64,000 bases of DNA from Marchantia polymorpha subsp. ruderalis (GCA_037833965.1 AP031356.1:24946501-25010500); one strand, 5' to 3'; shown: positions 1-14,024, counted from the stretch's first letter. The notes: a model not told the origin generated them from the sequence alone. Translations and numbers: made by a program.

Positions 1-900
1 GCAGCGCCAATCGAATATACAGTACATCCTATTCTCGTAAGAACATAGTCGCTCCAACCTACAGTTACATCATCACTTGCCCGTATAGGATTCAAAGGCT
101 CGAAAAACTATTTCCCGGTTTCATCCAAGAAAATTGAAATTGGCACCTTCTTCGGATTGCAGCAAAGCAAGCAAGATGAGGAAATCAGGATAAGGAGTCG
201 CAGTGTAATACAGCAAAAAGTAGAGAAAGGCCCCATCAAGCCTTGCATGCACAAGGATAAAACCAATTGGGTTACAGGGGTAGGCCCCAACACTATTACC
301 ATGACAATATTTACTACTCCACCACATAAAATATTCTAATAATTTAGTTTGAATTATCTAGAAAACAACAAGTGCATCTAAAACACAATTTAAATAATAT
401 TTATTAAGAATATTATAACACAACCTGGACTTCTATGGAGAGCAATGAAAAGTTAGGTCACATATACCAAATGTCATTGGTATCTTGTTTATATTGTTAG
501 TTATCTATGAAAAGCAGCTAAAATTGCTGCTATCTAATATCATAATCACACTAAGCTAAAGCAATTGAGATGCATTGTCATCTAATATAATATGCTTTCG
601 GGAAATCAATCTCCCTCTCTTTCTCAGTTGATGTCCATATTCCACATAGACATCACTTCTGGAGAGCAAGAAATTAACCTTTTTTTGAACCTTGCATGGA
701 CTTCAAATTAATTATTGTTGCCGCCACACTTCCGTAATCATCACTTTGCAACAAGAACTTCTTCTGTGTGCTTCAACCCAAGATGCTTGCGAGACATATC
801 AGTGCTCTCTCTATGTGAAATACACCTTCATGCACCATTGCAATAGTCACAATCCAAATGAAAATAAATATATAAATTATTAAATTATATGTGCATGTAT
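1..900. other. No recognised gene
   Basis: Short overlapping ORFs at 108-339 on both strands resemble nothing known. I see no other structure. Confidence 0.5.
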
Positions 901-2936
901 GATACTTTATTTCAAATTTTGAAAAATCATGCGAACAATTGCTACATTAGATTTATTATTTCACTCACAATTCTTTTAATGTAAATGTAGATGGATGGAG
1001 TAACCCAAGGCAAGATATCACCTTTCTACCAAAATATTGAATACAGTTAAAAAATTGGTATTGCCTGCTTTGGCTAGTATTCAAGAACGATTGGTTTGCT
1101 TGTACACCAATTTTTTTACAAAAAATTAGTAAATTCACTAACAATGAATATATTTAGTCTAATCTATGAATAAAAAATTTGAAAATACATCTTTGTCACT
1201 AAAGTTTGTTTTGTAAGTTGTACTAATACATGCTAAGGAAATAATTTATATCCATATCGCCATTGAAGCTTTCTGCTTAAGGTAAACATATACAATGTTA
1301 GTTTTACATAAATGATGTTTTGAAATAACTTTTTTCTAATTTTATTAAAATATATAAATGATTAAAATCCATAAATTTTTTATTATAATCTTACACTACA
1401 GAGATAATTTTTCTTGTTTTCAATTGAAATTTAAAATATTCGTAAAAAAACGTATTGCACATGTGAATGATTACTAAAGTAATGTAGTTTGATCACATGA
1501 AGAAATATTTTATTCATATACTTTTATCTAAGATAAAAATTTCAAAAATTAAGTTACAATGTAATATTTTAACAATATAAAGTTTCAATATTTGAATTAT
1601 ATTTTAAAAATACAAAACTTCATCTTTATCTCATGAAGGCTGTAAATTTCTACAAGTAAGAAAGATTTTGAATTATACCTTACAGTCTTAAAAAATTGAC
1701 TTTAATAAAAATTCATTAAAATTAAGAAATAAAAATATTATATTTACTTATTTTATTAGCATTTAAAAATTTTGATCGAAGAAGTTTCTAGAAGTAGTCC
1801 TAAAGAAAAGGAAATTACTTAATAGAAAACTCTTCAGTACAATTTTTGAGGCTTGGTATTTTCTCATTAAAAATTATAATTTATTTTCTTGCTAAATACA
1901 TAGCTTGCATAAAAAATATCAAAAGTTGTATATGATTGATGTGAAAATGATCACAATGAATTCATCATGGGAATTAAGATTAAATTTTTTTCACTACATC
2001 AATAAAAATTGATGTTTCACGAAGTTAATTTAAAAAAATGTATTTTTTATCTGAATTCTCCTGCATCTTATAAAAGTGTTGAAATTTGAGTAATTTGAAT
2101 ATATCATTTTGCTGCAGTTAATTTTTTAAATTTAATTATGATATATGAATTGTTGAAGTATGGAGTAAATCAAAATTTATCAAATTACCAGGATTCTTTA
2201 TGCTAATTATTATTGATGGAAAAAAACATGTTCAATTTTTACAATTATTTGTATACATGGATATTCAAACTATGAGTTTATGAGTTGTGCATGATAACAT
2301 TGAAAGTTTTTCTTATTCACCAATTTTGTGTACATACAAATGAAATTTGATTACCATGATGATTTTTGTAGATTTTGCCTGTTGAAATTATTATGTTTTT
2401 CCAATAAATGATCAAAAAAGAGGTACTAGGCTTGATTGTATGATGATAAGAACTGTGTTGAACAAGACGTATAAAATCAATTATTGTTTTTCTTTAAAGA
2501 TAGAGTTTAACCTATTTCAAAGTATACAGTGATAATAAACATTTTGATTTAATGATAAATTTAGGGAATAGGAAATTTTAATCAATTTAATAATAGATTA
2601 TGAATATATGATTTTATTCATAAAATAATTTTTATTAGAGTTTTTAACAACATAATTTAATAAATAAATTTCTCAAAAAGTTGATAAAGACTCCTAATGT
2701 ATTTAAAAACAATAAAAGAATATTTCTTCAACTTTGTTCAAGAGATTCCAGGATTTTTATATATATTTAAGCAATTTATATGAAAATTCAGCATTATCTC
2801 TATTTTCATTTTGATTTATTTTTATCTGATAAGCATCTTTAGCAGTATTGAATAAATTAATTAACTAGATTTAATACCATACAAGAGTTGAAATATTTGA
2901 TTTGCTGAATTGTAATATAACTAAATAATTCAGTAA

Positions 2937-2981
<45 letters not shown>

Positions 2982-3000
2982 TGAAAGGCCACAATTTTTT
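900..3000. other. AT-rich block without genes
   Basis: Very AT-rich sequence without any ORF of note, ending in the (TA)n run. Similar in base composition to the blocks at about 34.9-39.3 kb and 58.1-60.4 kb, one of which holds copia relics, so decayed transposon DNA is a reasonable guess. No element could be identified here. Confidence 0.6.
2938..2980. repeat. (TA)n microsatellite
   Basis: About 20 uninterrupted TA units inside an AT-rich block. Confidence 0.97.
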
Positions 3001-6000
3001 CAAACTGTAAGATCTGAATTTCTGATATGTGTCAAAATAATTGAAGTGAGGTTTTCGGTCTTCAAGTATCTTCGAGACAGGGTTGTTATCTACATTACGC
3101 GGTGATCATCATGATGTGTCAATTTGTGCAACTTCTTTCCTTCAGTCAGAAACGGGGTTGCAAGACGAAAGTTATGCCTGAATGGTTAAATCACATTTGA
3201 GATTATGCTTTTCACTGCAGACTTTGACACATGTCAGAAATTTCTTTGCTATGTTGTATTCGAAGAGGGTTTTGTGCGTTGTGGGTGGAGAGATGGCCGA
3301 TCGGATTGCGCAAGTTGTTAAACGTAACCATAGGCATTAGTTGCCATGAATTGCAGTTACCTTATGAATCCTGCACGACATGTACAGCTTAAGTGATGTG
3401 ATGCAAATCTTGGAGTTTCTCCAAATATAGAGAGAACTGAAATTTGACAGCAGCGAAACTATTTTCAGTCCACTTCCCATTTTGTCAATGATTCTGAGTT
3501 ACATCCGGCACTGACTCCCACTTACAAAAAAACGTCAAGACGATCTTGACGACTTCTTGGTGTTCAAGCTCACCTTTGATTTTTAAGAGTAACTCGTGTC
3601 ACTTGGTTTGACAATAGTCGGGATGGAAAGTGTAAACTGTTACAAAACGCGTCGTGACATTATCGTGGAGCCCACTCTTGTAGTAATGTTTGTGATATGA
3701 ATTGGATATCCATTATTTGGAACTTGAAAATATATGTAACAAGTGGAACAATGAGTGAATGTTATGGATAATGTAGCTTTTGGGATTAGTTAACTCAACT
3801 CCATACTTTGCGCGCTCGATTTATCACTTTCTTTGCTTTTAATTCTATCTCATATATGAACAAAGTTTGCAAGCGATGTGCCACTCTCCTCCTAGATTTT
3901 GCTGTTATGAAATTGAAGAAGGTAAATATCTTGAGCTGATTTGTCCAGGTTCTTAGAGATGCAACCTTTACCACGAGAGACATAGATTCCAGACCATAGA
4001 AGTGGTTTCATGGCATGCCTGAGTAGGCGCGAAAGTCTACGTCGAAATATAAAAAGATTCAAACATCCGTAGCAGATGTATAACTCGATGCAGTGCACAT
4101 GAAGACCGCAAAAATTCTAAATATACGTGAAGCCATGACAGATTGAAAGGGCTAAGATATGGATTATTCCATCCCCAAAAATTGAATGGGCTAAAATTAA
4201 GCACGAATGGGAGGTTCGGAATGCCAACTGCATTGCTTTTAAGAGACACGGTGAATATAAGGGGCCTTGGAGTTATCTCAACCGCAACCGACTCAACCCA
4301 GCTTTCCTCCAAGAGCAGTGGTCACTCAATAATAAACAGGTGATGAGCCGGCCGATCATCTAATTGGGCGGGCTAAAATATTATGGACCAAACTCCACGT
4401 TGACCTTTAGAGTCCGACATGCCTGAAAATTTAAGAAGAAAGCTATATTTAAGGTATTAAGCCGCTCATGTTAGCTAGAGCTACTGATGAAGATCGACAC
4501 GGTCCAAATTGACCTTGGACGAACGACATGTCTTGAGTTAATTTAAAGCTTAAAATTAGGCCCATCTACAAAGAAGGACGGAAGAAATCCAGCAAGCTAA
4601 AGTAGGAGAGGCCGGGAGCCCATTCTTGAACAGATTACCTACTTTGTTCCGAAGGTAGAAGGGAAAGATAACTCTTGCGGATAAGAGCTATAAAGTGCTT
4701 CGATTGAAGCGGCCAGGGGGTCAAAGGGGACAAATCCGTCCTGTTTACCTGGCAATCATGTAAACTGAATTCTCCGGTGGAAAGATTTGGTAAAGAAAAG
4801 AAGAAGAAGAGGAAGAGTGGGAGGAGGAATCCATGTACGTTCCATTATTATTATGAAGTACATTTGACAAAGTTAGGGAGGGACTGATTGATTGACTTCA
4901 TAAGACCCGAGGGTGCCAGGGTTGAGATGCTCTCCGTTGAGATTTTGCAGTTGAAAAAAGCACGTTCCTTCACAAAGATTCAAGCTGATAATTGCCCGCA
5001 TATTGACTTCCTTCGCTTCAGGCAGTCTCCGAAAACTTCTGAAACGTCCGACATTGACTTGAACCTAAGCTTGCTGCACTTGCAAGCTCAAGTTGTGCAA
5101 ATATTGAAGGGGCGAGATTACGACTTAATACTGACTTGCTTGGCCCCTCCGACATTGACTACTGGCCCAGCACGAAAATAGAGCGGGCGAGCTTTGGGAC
5201 CATGTTGGAATCACCAGACGAGAGTCAAATGCCAGAATGAATGCCAGTCGGCCCAGTCCACTCTTTTAGATAGGGAGTCTTAAAGATGACACCTCGGATG
5301 GCCGATTTGAGTAGTTTAAGTCCGGGGCCTAAGTTTCACGTGCCCTGCTGAGGACCAGGATGTGGCAAATTATTCACTCTGCAGCAAGCGGAAGAAAGGG
5401 GAAATCCAGAAGAACGTTAGACTTTTCCAACCTACAGATAAACAGGGGGCGTGCTGGTTTGCATATTCCTAAGTCAATTGACCTCCAGATACTTTTGCGT
5501 ATTTGACGAGGCTGCACAGAAAGCTGATCCCAAGCGTTTCTCCCCCCTGGAATTCCCTTATTTTTCTGAGGTGGAAGGGCGAATTAGTTCGAAGTGGTGA
5601 TGGCGATCACGAGTACGGTAATTTAGGCTTTAGGGGGACATCCTCTCATGCTGAGTTCATGGTTGAAGCAGCCCAAGATTTTGGCTCATATTTTATACAT
5701 TTCCCTCATGCGCCGTGGAAGCCCCAAGATTTCAAGCCTATATGCCCTTGTGCATTCTTCACGTGGGAAAGGCAGCTTTTTCATCGGTGGCACGCCCCTC
5801 CTCCCTACCTTGGGCATAAAGAAAGAAAAGATAGCCAACCAAAAAAGTGGTGAATACTTCCTCCCATGCCAACGAAAAAGTGAACCAGGCCGAGATATCT
5901 CTTTCCTTTTAGAAACCGGAAGCACGCGAGGCGCCCCAAAGTGGAAAATTTAATCCTCTGGCGTCCGTCCTATCGCGCGATCGATCTCAACTTCCTCCTA

Positions 6001-9000
6001 CCCGAGGGCCTGTCCTTCAAACGGACACTCGCAATTCCCACGTTGGTGTACAGAATTTGGACCAAAATTCCTCGAGAAAGCGAAAAACATTGACAAAGAT
6101 ATCTGCGGAGGAATGGTGACTCGTTCGGCATGCCCGGTCATGCGTTTGAGTGGTCGAACAGGTCTTCACACTAAAGTAGACTGGATGGCTTCCTTCCATC
6201 TGTTTCTGCGCATCGAGCTCCGGAGTCAATTTTCGTGTGGTTGTGGGTCATTTTTGTCCTCCTCTCTCGCATCTCCAAACTTAGCATCCAGTAATGATTG
6301 TGCGTCGCATTTCCGCCTTGCTGTTTTATCAAGCCCTCTGCCGCGAAGCCAATCACCATCCCAACAGTCGTCCTAGCTTTTCGGGCCGAATTGCTCCTCT
6401 TCAGAGGTGCGCCTTTGTTGTTTCTCTGCTGGACCGAGCCCATGGTCGGAGGCGTAGTGCTCATTCTCTTCCAATTTGGAGTTCCGTTCCACCAGTACCT
6501 CCGAATAGAAGTTGCTTGAGAAGCAAGACGAGATCCGGATCTGAGGGGCAACTACTCTATGCATGTATTGCAGCTTTGTTCTAGCATTGTGTTGGCAGTA
6601 CTATCATATATGCATGGCCAAGCTATTCGAAATACTAGCCTCCTTTTACAATTCCAACCAACGTCGTGAGAAGATGGGGGAGAATCATGATTTGGTCTGT
6701 TGGAATAGCGTCTAACATCCATGTACTAGAGTCAAAAGAAAGGTGGATCCAGATCATTGATTTCATACATCGAGAGGCTCGGGAGCAAGGCTAACTTGGG
6801 TCTTTAGCCAGACAATAGTCAATATGCGAGAACCCATAGACTTAAGGGACAGAAGGAGGGCAAGCGCTGTCACAAATATCAGTAAAGCAATACCAAGCAA
6901 TGTAGCAAAATATCATTAACAGCCATGCACTTTGATTCTAACTCACTACTGTACTTCGGGGAACTGACCCTTGGGATTATTAAGGTCTAATGACAAGGAC
7001 GAGGACATCCATTGGTTGATTGATTCAACAGTTGACCTTATATACTCGAGCAGAATCAGATGTGATGGTACGGGCTGGATCTGAGGGTCTCAGGACACTC
7101 TCTAAATGGCACGGGTTTGCGAACCAACGATTGGAGCGAAATTTGAATCGAGATGATTCTGGTAGAGGTGAGCTTTGACCGGCCTCCAGCGTTGAAAGTT
7201 GGTTACGTGACTTAGTATCCGGATTAATGTTCTTTCAGGTTTGTACCATGAGTACTAGCTCTTGCTATCAGTTTGCTTAAGCAATTGCTAGTAAGTTGTA
7301 CCTTTTAAGATGTGCGCGGACGATGAACATGGTGGTGCGCAGAGCGACGCAGTTTGGAATTTGATTCCGTGGTTGTATCTTCTCCAGGTACTCCAGGTAC
7401 TTTCTCTGTACAATATCTTAGGCAAGAAAAGAAATCGACTTCCAAACACAAGGATTGGTTTGCTGGGTAAGACTGGACAAAGATTGGAAGCTCTGGTAAT
7501 CCTTAACGTCAAGATGTTTCTTTCGGAAGAATATTTCACTAGAAATTCTCTATCTGCATGGAGAGTACAATAGGCCAGCTTCGCGAAAATCCTCAATAAT
7601 GATAGGTTCATGATTTAAATCTTGTGTGAGGCGTGTGTCTCGCATCTGCCCATGTGAAGAAATATGTATATGTACTTTGGCTTGAACTCGTTTGCTAATC
7701 TGAACTTCTTTCGAGTCGCGTACATGTCCCTTCGCACTTATCCCCACGCTCCAAATTCGAAGACAGACTTTCAGCATTTGGCGCTGAACAGCTTTGGCAA
7801 CAATAGCTTCGATACCCCTAGACATATATATACATACTGTACATAAATATATTAAGAAAAGTTTTGTACTTTCTCTTCATAGTATTTGTTTCTTCACGTC
7901 GCACAACTTCCCCTCACTACGCTACATGTACCATCAGTCCCAGCAGGGCGTTTGAACATTTGATTACCGAGGTGATTGGGTACACTTCCTCCACTTCAAA
8001 GAGACCAATAGTTTGCTTGTCCCTGGCTTCGTCGTTGATAAGGCATTCAAGTGAAGATACCGTCGGGGTTACTTATAAAAGGTGCTTGCGACGGAACGTA
8101 AACGTCTCCCAGACAAGTGGACCGGACGAGAATAGGCTCCAGTCAATCGCTCCCTACCTCAAGAGGTGGTGTCCAAAGCCCTTGTTATTCCTGCTTCGTT
8201 AAAAGGCCGAGGCTCTTTATTAAGCAGCAAGGGCTGGTAACCACAAGGAGCCGAGAGACGGAGGGGTTCGGCGCAACGAAGGTTGGAGGGGCCAGCCCCG
8301 AGGTCCGAGGCCGGCAGGGCCAACTCGCGGGCGGACTGTGTCGAAGTCTGAGACCCTGCGTCGTGGAGGGTGAGGTCACGGGGTCGCAGTTTCAGTGCAC
8401 ATCGTGAGCTCGATGAACTTGTGAGAATTGGGGGACGCCTATAGCAGGACGTATTTACTGGGGCATCTGTTCCCGAGTCAATGAACCCGTTCATCAGAAG
8501 TGGTGCAGTTGGAAAGCATTATTCAGGCCAAAGGATGTCGCAAAGTGGAGCATGCGACTGAAGGATATGGGAAGGATGACTGGAATCTGCCTGCGCTGTT
8601 GCACGTTATACCTTTCTGAAATAGAAGCCATAATGAGATGATAAACTCGAGCCGAGATTCGGATTCAACTCCGGCGATCATCACATGACATTGATGAGTG
8701 GAGTTTTTGAGTAGCTACTATGCTCGACGTCCAGTTGTTTGACTTGAGATCGAACCAGTGGCGTCAGAAAGGGCATAATCCTGCTCCCGACTGTAGGAAC
8801 CATGAGTCCATGACTTAGGGGTTGGTCTCGCGTCTGCTAGACCACGGCTGCAACGAAATGATATATTACAAACCGTTATTCGCCCACCCTGCTGTTAACA
8901 ATGTCATTGGGCGGAAGCTGTAGGATTCCTATTCAAATTCTGGCAACATGCGGTGATATATACTCAGCCTGGAAAAACTATCAAAGTATCAAACTGGGCA

Positions 9001-11890
9001 CTTAGCCACCCAGCTTAGCTTGCTTGGATCGTCTTGGCTTTGCAGCAGTTACAGTGGCCAGTATACAAAATTAGTTTAGCGCGCGCTCCCTCGAGAAAAA
9101 GGGTCTACCCTATTGTCGTCATGGACGATGTGTCTTGGACCCCATCCTGCCATGTGAAAAGCTGCCAAGACCTTGTGTTCTGACTGGACTGTAGTACTGT
9201 ATGACCATGAACAACATGGACTGATGCCATCGCATCCCGCTCTGCACCCATCAACTTGCACAATTTCTCCGTGTCCACAATGTCTCGAATTCGCCTCGCG
9301 ACCACTTGAGAGAAAACCACCAGACATGCCTCCCAGCGTAGCACAATCAGCTACCCTCGCACCTAGATACTACTCTAGACGACGCACATCCTCTTCCGCA
9401 GAACCCAGAATCCTCACTACTCAGTCCAGAGTTCGCACCAAAATGCGTACTGTTCTTGTCAGTCAGGCGTGCACAACTACAGTGAGGATTTCGTCCTTCT
9501 TGTTCCTAATGTGCCTGTCATTAATCTCCAGGCCCGGTCCAATTTCTCCCCGCTTTCGATTTCATTTTCCAAGTCTCTGGGAGGCGGAAGCCGAGGCTTT
9601 CCACGATCCTTCACTCGAATGTTCTGCAGTTTCTGCCTTCGATTTATCTGTATTTCCAGTTTTTATCTCGCTCTGCGCTCCTCTGTCAGACGCCCAGAGG
9701 CGCAGACGCTCAGAGTTGCCGTTTCCTTATCAGCGGGGGCCTCAATCTTCGTACTGCGCTTCCAGTCTTTCAGACTGTAAAACCGTGCGGCAGTCGTTCT
9801 GCAACTCCACGGCAGCCTGACAGGTGCCGCAAACTCCCATTAATGATGATAATCGCCTCGAGGCCCTCCAAGTCAAAGGCATCGTTCAAAGTTGCCCCTC
9901 CCTGCGCGCTTATCGCCTCGCCGTAATCGTCATTCCGCGGTCCGGATGCCCTCCTCTTGCATCGGACGGCGCGCAGAGCCTGCGCTGAAGGAATGTTTAA
10001 GATAACACCCGTCCCTCGCCCGTGAGCTCTCTCGCGTTCTTGTATCGAATCTGGGAGGGCGAACTCCTGTCTCCGAGTCCCGAGCTCTGGTTCGGTTCGG
10101 GTCCGTTCGGGCCCACGAACGTGGATGGTGGAGGTTCGGGTCTGCTGTCTTCCGCTTCGGACTCCCTACTGAAGGTAAGGTCGCAGACCTTGGAACCTGG
10201 ATGCTAATGCATCGCCTTCGGCTCCAATTTCCAAGTCCACACTGTGTCGCCTTTAGTTGGATCATGATCACAGGTACGTCTGGTGTGGTGTGCCTTGACC
10301 CACTTATGAACGCATGTGACGAATTATTTTAACATTGACGAAGAAAAGAGCATAAGCCAAAACAGTAAACACGGCTGAAAAAAGTGAACTCAAACCATAC
10401 GAATTTCGGTTCCAAGGAACATCAAGAGTTTAGAAGAGTAAGATACAATGGAGCTAGCATCGAAGGACTTAAAAGTATTACCACTGGAGCAGCTTCAAGT
10501 TTCCAGCCGAGCGGCTGGAAACGTGTTCTCCGGACTTGACCTTCACGATCGTGGGTAAAAAGGTGGATTGATAATGAGATGAGTGAAAAGGCAAGAACAG
10601 AATTAATAATGTTTAAGTCTAAAATCTGTGCAGAAGACAGCAATAACTTTCTCAGTGTTTACATTCTTAGAATATGCAAAATGAGAAGAAAGTCATCCAA
10701 TCATGAATAGCATAAGAGGAGACAATATTAATGTTACCCAAATTTCTCGTCGCTCTTCAGTTTCTGACAGAAAGAAGATGCTAATGCGCCAGGTCACTTC
10801 GGACTTAAGGATGAGACATCAATCAGTTCCTAACAAATATGATAGGTGATAAAAATGTGCATTAAAGATAAAATGTTTAAATTAATGAAATGGATCCATA
10901 GTTGTGAGGAGAGGATAGAACTTTTCTCCTCACTCCAAGTAATGTCTAGCAAGAAGGATGGGAATACCCCATCATGTCTTACATTAATGAATCCAAAGGG
11001 GCAAGATGCGGATAGCCCCAATAGCATCACAAGCGGAAATATATCCTTGCAAAACTAAGAAATCTTAACAATAATTTAAAACGCCAACATACTGCAAGAT
11101 CATTTCAAGAATCATCATCTAACTGAAATACAAAAACTAGTGATCTTTGTAGATCTATGAACACACATTATTTAAAAAATATCGTACAATATCCTGAAGA
11201 GATTGTAACCCCATGTCACCTATTGTACTTTAGACATACACTCTCCCATGAATCATTTGAAGTTGACGATCATGGCTACATAAAACTCAAAACTTATCAA
11301 AACAATCTCTATGCAAACTCTTACATTGGGTATAAGGGGTTTGGCTGACAAATGACGCACCACTTGCAGGCAAATCAAAGGTAGGCACCCGTCCGTAATG
11401 AAATCACGTGTAGATTTGTAACCACACATTTTAATATTATAACCTGGTACTCTAGAACCAACCTTAAAATACGCCGTAAACCACGTGAGATATCAAGAAT
11501 TTCTTGCCATAACAAACATCACATACTGAATATTATTAGTGTCTAACATCTAAATTGGTAAGGAATCATGTGGACCCCTATTATACCTAGGGTAGTATCA
11601 CGTTAATCGAGCAATGAGAATGCAGATGTGTGGATCGAGCCAATGCATAAGTTTGTGGTTTCGAAAACATCTTCCGTTATGGAATCATATGAAGTAACGT
11701 TCTTCTTTCATCTTCTTCATATAGCCCAAAGCTTTTGTATATTCTTCAAGGGCACGTGCTCAATAAAATTCGAAAATCTGCGAAGATGGCGGATGCACTT
11801 ATCAGATACGAGCGTTTGCAACAAGCTATCTTCTTGTTCCATCTATGCTCATAGCCCCGGTAATGCAATCGCAAGCGAAGCATCTTGTTG
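3000..11890. other. Intergenic region of mixed composition, no recognised gene
   Basis: GC content is clearly higher than in the preceding block. GC-rich islets lie at about 8200-8400 and 9880-10260; the latter has donor-like sequences at about 10175 (AAGGTAAGG) and 10271. The longest ORF is 9173-9820 (+, 215 codons), with irregular composition and no recognisable domain. A distal promoter or noncoding first exon for the bHLH gene cannot be excluded. Confidence 0.4.
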
Positions 11891-11894
11891 GGGT

Positions 11895-12610
11895 GGATTC
11901 GGTGTCTCTTGTTGCTGAATGTCATCAGAGGCGGGATGTAGGATGACGAAGCGTTTGGTGTCGACAAATGGAAACTTGGAGAATTTCGCTGTCTTTTGTT
12001 GCCTAAAATCGAGTACCGAGAAAAGATGACAAGCGAAAAAGAGAAGCTTTCGCAATATGATTCGGAAAACTGCTAAGCCGTTTTGCTTTGGGAAGCGACT
12101 TGGCATGGAGAAATCCATGAAGATCCGAGGGAGAATGAGAGTGCATTAGGATGAGGAGCTTTTGGATTCGACGAATGGGATATTGGGAAAAACGTCCTGT
12201 CCTTTTGTTGTTCGATAACAAGAGCCGGAAGCCGGCCATCTAAAAAGGGGAAAAAACGAGGAAGCAAAGGGAAAGGGAAAAGGAATGGATAGGCAAGTTA
12301 AAACGAGAAGCTTTGCCGTTGGAGTCGGCCAGAATTCGTTCGGTGTCTCTTGCTGCGGAATCCGAGTACTCAGAGGAGACGGGCAGATCTAAGGCTCACG
12401 AGAGTCGCGACTTGGGGCGAGCAAGCAAGCTTTTGGCATGGACAAATGAACGCCCGGCGAGTTCCGCTGTCTTTTGTTGCTTAAAATCGACTACCGAGAG
12501 TTGCTCGTGAAAATCGAAGGCCCTGCTAACTCGGGTTAGGATGAGGAGCTTTTCCCTCCGACGAATGGCGATGGGCCTGAGGTCCTGTGTCGTTTGACTA
12601 AAGTACGACA
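11895..12610. repeat. Diverged duplicated module with 3-4 related subunits
   Basis: The segment starting TTCGGTGTCTCTTG(T/C)TGC near 11898 recurs near 12339. CGCTGTCTTTTGTTGC(C/T)TAAAATCGA(G/C)TACCGAGA occurs at about 11987 and 12465. TTAGGATGAGGAGCTTTT followed by CGACGAATGG occurs at about 12147 and 12534. The minus strand shows matching peptide echoes (DFRQQKTAKFS, DFKQQKTAELA, SNNKRTGRFS). No gene recognised. It may be an old tandem duplication or the remains of a repeat family. Confidence 0.75.
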
Positions 12611-12725
12611 TGTCCCCAACGCTTTAGGCGAGCGCGAGCGCGAGTGCGCCGAAAGCTAGAACGGACGGGACGTTGTAGGTGCTGCTGCTGCTGCTGCAGC
12701 CAGTGAACGGGGAGCAGGGTAGGAC

Positions 12726-12751
12726 GGGAGGGAGGGAGGGAGGGAGGGAGA
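12726..12751 (+). repeat. (GGGA)n microsatellite
   Basis: Six GGGA units; a (GCT)5 run lies just upstream at 12681-12695 and (GCGA)5 at 13298-13317. All sit in the GC-rich region upstream of the bHLH gene. Confidence 0.95.
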
Positions 12752-13639
12752 GCCCAGGCCACTCCAGGGCCCCGAGGCCCCCCACAGGCGCCCCCCAGGC
12801 CCAGCCAGCCAGCCGGGCAGCCCCACCATGAGAGCGAAGCGTGCTTTGCTTTTTTGCCAGCATTGCAGAACCGGCGACGAATTTCAAGAGTTTCCTCGCC
12901 AATGTGCTGGAGGATGAAATCAAATGCCAGAAGCTGGTACACAGTACGCTCCCCCGTGGCCCCGCATAAATACATAAACAAGTGCAGATATATTCAGGAA
13001 TATACAAATATATTGGCAATCGCCTACAGTATACTAATGTGGCTTATTACATTACAGTACAGATGAGTGAGAGTAGAGTAGAAAGGCAAGAAGGAAAGCC
13101 CATGAATTGCGGCATGTACCATAGTTCCGAAGGCTGCAGGTTGCCAATCAAGTACGCCTTTATTGGGAAAGACGTCCGTGGACGGGCATGTCGAACTTCA
13201 GCGCGCTTGTGGAGTGTTTTGACAGGCATAGCGTAAGGAGCCGGGAACGCGGACATGGCGGAGGGTAGGAGTGCATCCTCAGGGGAGGCCAAGGCAGGCG
13301 AGCGAGCGAGCGAGCGAGGGAGGGAGCGCCAGGGTGGGGCCAAGTTCCGAGCACCACCACTAAGTACACTGCACCGCTACACTGGTGCAGTGCAGTGCGC
13401 CCATCTGCAGCAGTAGCGCAGACAGACAGAGAGGCAGCAGACATGGCATGGCCATGCCCGAGAGATTGGGACCGGAATGGCAAAGGGCCGGGGAGGCGAA
13501 GCAAGGCAGGCAAGGGTGGGGCAGAGCGATTGGCGAAGGGGGCGGGGGACGGGGGTGGCGAGCGCGCGAGGGGTGGAGGGCGGGAGGGGCCAGGGTAAAC
13601 GCCAAACCGAGCACCCTCTGTCGCCAGAATGGGGTTTGT

Positions 13640-13835
13640 TATTTGTGAGTGCGAGCGGGAGAGGGTGAGAGAAAAAGAGAGGAGGGAGAGGTAGAGCGAA
13701 GACGGGGAGAGAGGAGCGAGATTTGTGACCGGGGCGGCGGAGGAGCTCGGCTTTCTTTCTTCCTCTCACGTATCCTGTCCTCGCTCGCAGAGGAGAGGAG
13801 AGTGAAAGAGAGGAGAGGAGGAAGCGAAGAGAGCG
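13640..13835 (+). promoter_or_regulatory. GA-rich tract upstream of the bHLH gene
   Basis: A long purine-rich run of GAGAG/GGGAGAG units on the plus strand upstream of the TATA candidate, repeated at 14080-14160. Plant promoters often carry such (GA)n tracts, and BASIC PENTACYSTEINE proteins bind them (family knowledge). Regulatory use here is inferred. Confidence 0.35.
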
Positions 13836-14024
13836 TGGCGGTCTTTCCCACTGGCTCTCCTGCTCTCTCCTCTGCTGCTCTCTGCTCAGTAGTGAGTGTC
13901 TGGCGTTTGTTGGGTTGTTTCGTTGGGTTGTTGTTAAGTTACATTTATCTCGTCCTCTTTTTCTCGCCCTTCTACCCTACGCTTGTCACGGAGGGAGAGC
14001 AGGGCAGTGGTCTCGGAATTTGTG

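Larger units (their letters stand above)
12610..14020. promoter_or_regulatory. GC- and GA-rich upstream region of the bHLH gene
   Basis: Rich in simple repeats (GGGA, GCGA, GCT) and purine tracts. ORFs on both strands here (for example minus 13377-13769) are low-complexity readings of these repeats and are not accepted as genes. Confidence 0.4.

Noticed and set aside
6171..6584. Overlapping ORFs on both strands (126 codons minus, 96 codons plus)
   Set aside because: No recognisable domain, no splice context and no consistent reading frame beyond chance.
10500..10521. Short inverted repeat TTTCCAGCCG-AG-CGGCTGGAAA as a terminator or miRNA
   Set aside because: Only 10-bp arms with a 2-base loop, no further precursor structure and no T-run; likely chance.
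11405..11758. Three CACGTG G-boxes within 354 bases upstream of the bHLH gene, suggesting autoregulation
   Set aside because: CACGTG is about as frequent in the window as expected by chance (roughly one per 4 kb), the cluster is only mildly unusual, and it lies more than 2 kb from the TATA candidate.
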